Translations under genes and position numbers: made by a program
The notes under the pieces: model-generated
Seen by the model: only the letters and a program-made list of their open reading frames with translations
The model's database searches: none
Told to the model about the DNA's origin: nothing
Shown here: positions 58,168 through 64,000 of the stretch, piece by piece
How positions within the stretch are numbered: the stretch's first letter is position 1
Layout: each line of letters opens with the position of its first letter
From: Cryptomeria japonica
Lineage: Eukaryota; Streptophyta; Pinopsida; Cupressales; Cupressaceae
Reading direction: 5' to 3'
Length of the DNA: 64,000 nt
NCBI RefSeq assembly: GCF_030272615.1
Contig: NC_081406.1
Coordinates: 233,052,396-233,116,395 of the forward strand

Positions 58168-58971
58168 TGTTAGGATTCCCACATATACTGAGATGGGGGG
58201 GTGAATCAATATCTAACTGGTTATAAGATTTTCCTAACTTAAAACATGTAGAGCATATTAATACTGTGTACTGGTAAACAGAAAGTAGTGCAATAAACAG
58301 AGACAAAAGCAACCACATGAAAAACACACCATAACACAATATTTTAACGAGGAAACCCGGTGTGGGAAAAACCTCAGTGGGATTTGTGACCCACAATATT
58401 CACTTACTAGCCAATAAGAGAATATTACTGCTACAAGAGGAGCCTACACATGTAGGAAGGCCAAGTGCCTAGAGCTCACTGCTCAAATACAAAATTGGAA
58501 GTCTCACTGACTTAAAAAATGGATTATATAAATCTAGTGTCTTGTACTACTTCAAAATAGCATCTATAATGCTAGATCTAGTACCGGTTTCTGCTCTACT
58601 TCTTACATAAACCCTTAACCTATAATTCACATAATAGGTCTACCTTATTTCACCTAATTACATTCCTCTCTCTTTCTCAAAATATTCTATAATGATCTCT
58701 CTTATATAAGAGTCATTTTATAACTTGCCAAGTCAGCTTACAATGATTTTACAATAATAAATAAAATATATTAAGAACAAAATTCCTGTCGGCTTCTGTG
58801 CCGGTATGCTTCCTTTCACTGCCGGTGTTGGTGGTCTGAGTGCCGGTGTAGAGTCTAATCTTGCTAGTGTTAGTGGAATGCCTTGCCGGTGTCATAGAAT
58901 TGTAAGGTTGCCATCAATGACAAAACCTTCAATTACCTACAATGTCTCATTGGAGTGTGCATATGCCAACA
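58168..58971 (-). repeat. 3' LTR of element D
   Basis: 804 bp, minus strand TGTTGGCATATGC to GGGAATCCTAACA. U3 carries repeated GCCGGT (near 58793, 58801, 58821, 58841, 58885). TATATAA at 58702-58709, stem GTGGG/CCCAC at 58377-58394, and CACATGTAGGAAGGC at 58447 shared with copia J. Confidence 0.85.
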
Positions 58972-59164
58972 ATCTCCCCCTTTGGCATTGATGGTAACAC
59001 TCATGAGAAAATTCAAAAAGTGTATCCAAAACTTGTAATCCAAAATTTGTGTATCAAAAATATGTGAGCCAAAAATGTGTGAACTCCCCCTGAGCAGATG
59101 AGTCTTTAGCTGATTATTTTCTCATACCACTACTCCCCCTTTGGCATCAATGACAAAGGTTGTC
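58972..59164 (-). promoter_or_regulatory. Polypurine tracts of element D
   Basis: Minus-strand CAAAGGGGGAGAT at 58972-58985 abuts the LTR. Repeats lie at about 59091 and 59132. Confidence 0.7.
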
Positions 59165-62100
59165 AAAGTGTCAATAGAGTTGTAGTTTTCTATCTCAACC
59201 TTGTAACTGGGTGGTTACAATTTGAAAAAGATCTGCCAAAACCAAATTTATGCTTTCCAAAAACTTCTTACTATCTTTTATTGTTGCCTCTATTCTTTGA
59301 ACTATACCAGTGAGGTGATGCATATGCTCTATCGGTGTTTTCTATCCTTGTACTAGTGCCTCAGATATTTCCTTCCTCAGGGATGCTAGATAGTCCAGTC
59401 TTGGACTTAGTCTTAATCTCAGATTCTTAGCCTTGTTTATTATTCTCTCCTTTTCTCTCTCTAGCTTCAGTAATTCTTCCTCAAAACCAGTTAACTTTTT
59501 CTCAAAAATTGATAATGTATCAGGTGAATTAACAAAATTGTCAACAAGTTTATTTATTTCTTCTTGTACCTTGCTCATTTTCTTGTCTATGTCAATTGTT
59601 AAAAAGTTTGTCTTACAAGTGTCTTTGTACAAATTTTTGAACTCCTTGAGTGTGCTGCACAGTTCCGGTAGAAGTGTGTCAAACTGCCTTGTACACTTCT
59701 TTATTTGTTCCTCAAAGAATTTATGTTTTTCTTTTTCTAACCTCTCTTTGAATGCTTCTTCCTTTATTTTCTCAACTATCACTGTGTTGTCAGTAATATA
59801 CTTAGACAAAGTGTCAAGTTGGCTCAATGAATCCTTATTATCTACATTGCATTTTGGAGCTATCATCTTCAAAACCAGAATTGTGTCATCTATAGCTTTA
59901 TATGCCTATGAACTACAATCTATGATTTTCTTTATAGAATCTAAAAGAACTTTAGTTAGATTTATTGATTTAAATCCTTCAGTTGAAGAGATAACATTCT
60001 GAATTCTGCTAGTGGGAGCAATATCCTTGCTTGTAGTGACCTATGGTAGGTCAGTTTGTGTTTTCATTTCCTTAAGAAAAGGTTTTTCTTGTTCTCCTAT
60101 TGTCGGTGGCACTGTTTCCACATGAACCTATTGTTGTTCCAGAGCCTATTGCTCTACTTGTCTCTCTGTTTGTTGATCTGTTGGAGTCTTTGTTTTCCCA
60201 TCTGTCGGTTTACCTTTAGTGTTATCAATGTTGTCAGCTACCAGTGGCTCACTAGCCATATCTGTGTTACCAGTTGTGCCCTTGTCTATCATAATGTTGA
60301 CCTTTTAAGTATCAACATCAACTGCGTATAAGACCTCAGGATTAGGATTTGTATCCTCTATATCCATACTCTCATCTGTCGGTGGATCTTTAGTTGTTGT
60401 TACCGGTGGAGTAACTAGAGGTGGTGGGGATAAATTATCTTTTATTTTGATGCTCGGAGGTCCACCAACCTTGCCTTTACCTTTATCCTTGTCTTTCTGA
60501 TATACCTTGATTGGTTTAGGGTTCCTATACTCTTCGTGTTTTTCCTTCTTAACAAGGAATATATCCCATGCATTTTCAGTTTCTTCTGCAACCTCATTTA
60601 CTCTTCCAACCATTAGTGCAATATGCTGGTGTGCAATAGAAAATATTGACCGGTTGGCTTCTGCAATTAGATCATCTATCTCCTTCGGTGAGTTAACTAG
60701 GTAGACAACGAGTAATTTTTTAATTTTTATTTTCTTGTCAAGCTCTATAACATATTGTCTTCTTGCTTCCAGTCTCTTGAATAGTTCATCTAGTACTTCA
60801 TCTACAATTTGCATCAAGAACCTCTTGTAGATATCCAAGTGTAAAATAACACTGTTTTCAACCTTTTCTTTATCATCAACTGATAGTGAGTCATATAGTT
60901 TGTTGATGTTTTTCAGCTGTCCTTCCTCTATTATTTCATCTAGTAGTTTGTCAATCGGAGAAATATTTTGTTGAGTCCTTTTCTTTGATGTCAACTTTTT
61001 CTTCTTGACCGGGGGCCTCACTGCTTGTTGTTTTTGCCTGGTTCTTCTAGGTGAAGGTGTGGATACCAGTGAAGGTTGTCTTTTCCTTACAACTCTTTTG
61101 AATTTAGCTAGCATGTCACTCTCTGAAGAAGTTGCTACTAGTGAAAGGTGAGTTTCTGGTTGTTGTGCCTGTAGCTCATCTTCAGTGATATCGGTTTGTT
61201 TTAGTACATCTTCTTTGATAGCCTTATCCGGCCTTGAACCTCTCCTCACTATTGCTTCTAATTTCTTCACTCTTTTCTTTGATTGAATTTGGCTTTCAAT
61301 GGTTTCAGCACTACCAAATACCTCTTCCTAAGGTTCCTTGGGTGCTTCTAGAAGGGATTTTGCATATGTTTCAATGATGTGATCATCAGTCTCATAACCC
61401 ATCTCAGTAACCCAAATTGTTCTTGGGATAACTACTTCCATCCAGATCTCATCCTTTTTAATCACAAAACATATATCATCTTTATATTTGTTAACAATTT
61501 CCTATGACAGTCTGACTCTTTTGTTCATTCTGGGCTTTAGTGCTTGAAAATACTCATCAATATTCTTTTGTTTGCTTTCACCCATGTTGTTGAACAAGTC
61601 TGATAACTATTTCCCCACCGGTATGTCAAATCCAAGGTTCTTGATAACTTTACCCGGCACCTGTTTGGTTATGTGTAGCATTAAGCATACAAGTAAGTTG
61701 CCAAATCTAAATGTTCCTTTCTTATCCTTCTTGATCTTCCCTAAATTTTCAATCAATTCACTCTTTAACCATTCACATACATCAATTTTCACATTCTCAT
61801 TTACCATATCATGTGCACTTTTTATGCATAAACTGGAGACTGAGTTAAATCTGTTTGCATGTGTTGTTTTGTTATCTAGAATCATGCTAATGAATCTCAC
61901 ATTTATGTCAATTACATCATTTAACCCTAAGGACCTTTTGTTGGATGTTGCACCTGTTAGGTTCATTACTAGGTCATTTGAGACCTTCTTTGTCTTGGCT
62001 GGTTTGTTACAGGTGGAAGGTAACCCTGTTACAACTTTCACAGCTTCCTTAGTGATTTTGTGAATTGAGTCCAGCTAGAAAAATTCACCATGTACCCTAC

Positions 62101-62449
62101 TCAATACTATCCTTATCACTTCCTTGGGGAATTCTGGAATGCAGGGAATTTCTTTGAATCCTAGGGTTTCAATAATTTTGTGTTTGGGTTTCACATTATC
62201 GGAATCATCACATTGGATGGTTTTGTACATGTTCTTGATTTCTTCATCTCCTAATTCTTCTATATGGCAATGGATGTACATTCTAGGGTCTTCTGCAAAA
62301 ACAACTCCTTTTAGGATTTGGGAAAATGCACCAACATTATCATCCCTTTTAGCTATCTCAGGAACTAACTAAAATACGGGGCTAGGGCATTTGATTACCT
62401 CGACTATAGTAGGGTTTGCTATGAATTTAGGTACAAAAGAGGATGCCAT
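59165..62449 (-). pseudogene. ORF2 of element D: conserved protein of unknown function
   Basis: About 1,095 codons from 62449 (MASSFVPKF). The N-terminal domain has PKEVIRIVLSRVHGEF, HKITKEAVKVVTG, HANRFNSVSS, FRFGNLLVCL and DDICFVIKKDE. It is followed by GYETDD and basic clusters (PVKKKKLTSKKR). The second domain (about 60960-60560) has DDKEKVENSVILHLDIYKR and ends MVGRVNEVAEET. A Lys/Pro/Thr-rich linker replaces the long K/E tract of A/B. The C-terminal coiled coil (59872-59342) has EEELLKLEREKERIINKAK. Few stops occur (near 62375, 62075, 61605, 61510, 61328, 60303, 60130), and long open stretches survive, for example 60305-61270. The function is unknown. Confidence 0.76.
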
Positions 62450-62750
62450 GATTATAAATACCTTTTTCTTCCTTTGGAAAGATTGATTGCTAAATGCTTT
62501 GCCTCTTTGGTCGAAATGCCTTAGCTCTAGAAATTTTGCGCTCTTCGAATGTTTGAATGCTCGATGAAGTGAAATGGAGCCAAAAATACCAATTTATAAT
62601 GTCGAACTGCCAACTACCACATTTAATGCTTGCCAGTTAAGTAATCACTTAACATAACTGCCAGTATAGAAGTAATTTCAACTTCTTACCATCAACTAAG
62701 GGAATAATAGCATATGTCTCATTGATTTCCAAACCCTCAAAGAAATTTCT
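62450..62750 (-). other. ORF1-ORF2 spacer of element D
   Basis: 300 bp, no gene and no ATTAGGG hairpin as in A/B. It has short inverted GCCAGT and ACTGGC motifs only. Confidence 0.5.
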
Positions 62751-63887
62751 TCAATTTGATGAAGAGACTTCTATCGGTGGAGTACTACTATGTTCTGCCG
62801 GTGGATTGTTGCTTGGTTCTACTAGTGGAGGAGTACTCCCAACACCATTTAGATTTGATTTCCCAATCCATTGTTTTGAGAATTCCTGCTTAACTTCTTC
62901 AACTTTTTCTTTTCCTTTCAAACTAGGATGTTTGTTGTCTACCGGTGAGGACTTGCTTCTACAAAATTTAGCAATATGCCCAATTTTGTTACATACATAA
63001 CAAGTCACATTATTTCTCTGAATAGCCTTTCCATAACCTATGCCAGTTTGTGTTCTACTTTGATTAGATAAATGTCCAAATCTTCCACAAACATAACATC
63101 TCACATTCATTCTACAATTCTCATAATTATGACCAACTTTGTTGCATTTTGAACATTGACTGGTGGGTGCATTGGTATTCTGATAATTTCTAGATCTACA
63201 TTCATTTGCTCTATGACCATACTTGTTACAGTTAAAGCATTTGCCATTGAATTTATAGGCAGTAGGTTGTCTTACCGGTTTTCTATGATCTTGTGTGTTT
63301 GCAGTACCGGAGCTTTCACCAATTTCAAAGCCAATTCCACAAGTGTCACCTTTAGGTTTTTGATTCTTCAGCAAGTTACCAAGTTCTTCTGAGCTTTTTT
63401 TGAATTTCTCTTTATGTTGATTTGCTGTATCTAGTTCTCTTTCTAAGACTTCTTTCTGCCTCATCAGTTCATTTGAGTCATTCTGTGTGTGCATCAGATC
63501 TGTCTTCAACAAATCATTTTCATAACTAAGTCTTGTGTTTTCATTTGCAACATCATTCAATCTTCTAGTCAAGTCTTCTTCTTTCTTCTTTCTATCTTCA
63601 ATTTCTTTACAAAATCTCATAGTCATATCCTGCATCTCATTCTTTGTTGTCATGTTCTCTTGCTTCAGCTTGCTTATCATATCATTAAGAGTTTCTTTTT
63701 CATCATTCTCATTTTGCATCTTTTCACAAAGTTCTCTTCTCTTGTTTCTTGAAATAGTAAGATTTTATTGAAGTTCTTGAATGATATCCTAAGCAGACTT
63801 TAGATCATCTTCAAGTTTGATATTTTTCTATTTTTCTGCATCATATTCTGAGAGAGCTCCTTCAAGTTGCTTCATCAATTTTTCCAT
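62751..63887 (-). pseudogene. ORF1 of element D: coiled-coil / four-CCHC Gag-like protein (best copy)
   Basis: From 63887 (MEKLMKQLEGAL). Two or three stops occur in the first 55 codons, then the frame is open from 63719 to 62751. A long coiled coil runs to about 63370, followed by four zinc knuckles: CFNCNKYGHRANEC, CSKCNKVGHNYENC, CYVCGRFGHLSNQS (last Cys replaced by Ser) and CYVCNKIGHIAKFC. A Pro/Ser-rich tail has three PP(L/A/I)-type repeats (TPPLVEPS, NPPAEHSS, TPPIEVSS). An RNA-binding nucleocapsid-like role is supported by the knuckles. There is no capsid or protease domain. Confidence 0.8.
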
Positions 63888-63940
63888 CTCTACTAGTGTC
63901 AAGATCTCCCTCAAGATGTTAGTCTTTTGAAAATAGAGGA

Positions 63941-64000
63941 CCAATCTCTGATACCAATTGTTAGGATTCCCACAGATACTGAGAGGGTTGGGTGAATCAG
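63941..64000 (-). repeat. PBS and start of 5' LTR of element D
   Basis: Minus-strand ATTGGTATCAGAGATTGG (PBS) follows the LTR end, whose plus-strand edge is TGTTAGGATTCCCAC at 63959, identical to the edge of the 3' LTR at 58168. The rest of the LTR is outside. Confidence 0.8.

Larger units (their letters stand above)
58168..64000 (-). mobile_element. Element D: pol-less LTR retrotransposon, two ORFs (right end outside window)
   Basis: 3' LTR 58168-58971, PPT at 58972, ORF2 59165-62449, ORF1 62751-63887, PBS at 63941-63958, and the 5' LTR starting at 63959 and running off the window. Same plan as A and B but strongly diverged and closer to C (subfamily II). Left flank TACTT; the TSD cannot be checked. 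Confidence 0.85.

Overview
Every coding stretch I can recognise in this window is a retrotransposon part. There is no host gene model I would stand behind, no RNA gene, and no bacterial or organellar signal. Base composition is AT-rich. The elements are plant-type: Ty1/copia and Ty3/gypsy polyproteins, a plant LINE with zf-RVT and RNase H modules, LTRs with tRNA-iMet-type primer sites, and two LTRs of more than 4 kb. This suggests a large, repeat-packed seed-plant genome, plausibly a gymnosperm. The species cannot be fixed from the sequence.

Layout. (1) 1-17415 is a three-layer nest: a minus-strand gypsy chromovirus-like element (E, 13173-17415) is cut at its 3' end by a minus-strand element C (1-4599 plus 12133-13171), and the 5' LTR of C is split by the plus-strand element A (4600-12132). 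(2) 17416-18530 is a plus-strand gypsy RT/RNase H/integrase remnant (F). After it come an unassigned stretch and a decayed LTR (19103-20065). (3) 20100-31404 is a minus-strand LINE interrupted by element B (22809-30569). (4) 31491-52669 is a minus-strand copia element (J). It is split by G, which I read as a solo LTR of about 4.3 kb (35054-49767, TSD TATGA). G itself holds a coding-poor LTR element (L, 35705-46145). (5) 52731-56975 is a 4.2-kb solo LTR (H, TSD CAATT). (6) 57022-58167 is the 3' end of another copia (I). It abuts element D (58168 to beyond 64000).

The notable system is the family A, B, C, D. These are LTR elements with LTRs, PBS and PPT but no recognisable pol. Each carries the same two genes. 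ORF1 is a coiled-coil protein with several CCHC zinc knuckles (Gag/nucleocapsid-like). ORF2 is a protein of about 1,000-1,150 codons with a conserved N-terminal domain, a second conserved domain, a highly charged Lys/Glu/Arg linker (extreme in A and B) and a coiled-coil C-terminus; I cannot assign it to a known family. A/B and C/D are two diverged subfamilies that keep the same architecture. Their LTRs share a hairpin module, PBS type and repeated polypurine tracts with the copia element J. The simplest reading is a non-autonomous, copia-mobilised family whose ORF2 was kept for a reason not yet known.

All copies are damaged by stops or frameshifts. Copy boundaries, TSDs and homologies were read by eye, not by alignment software.
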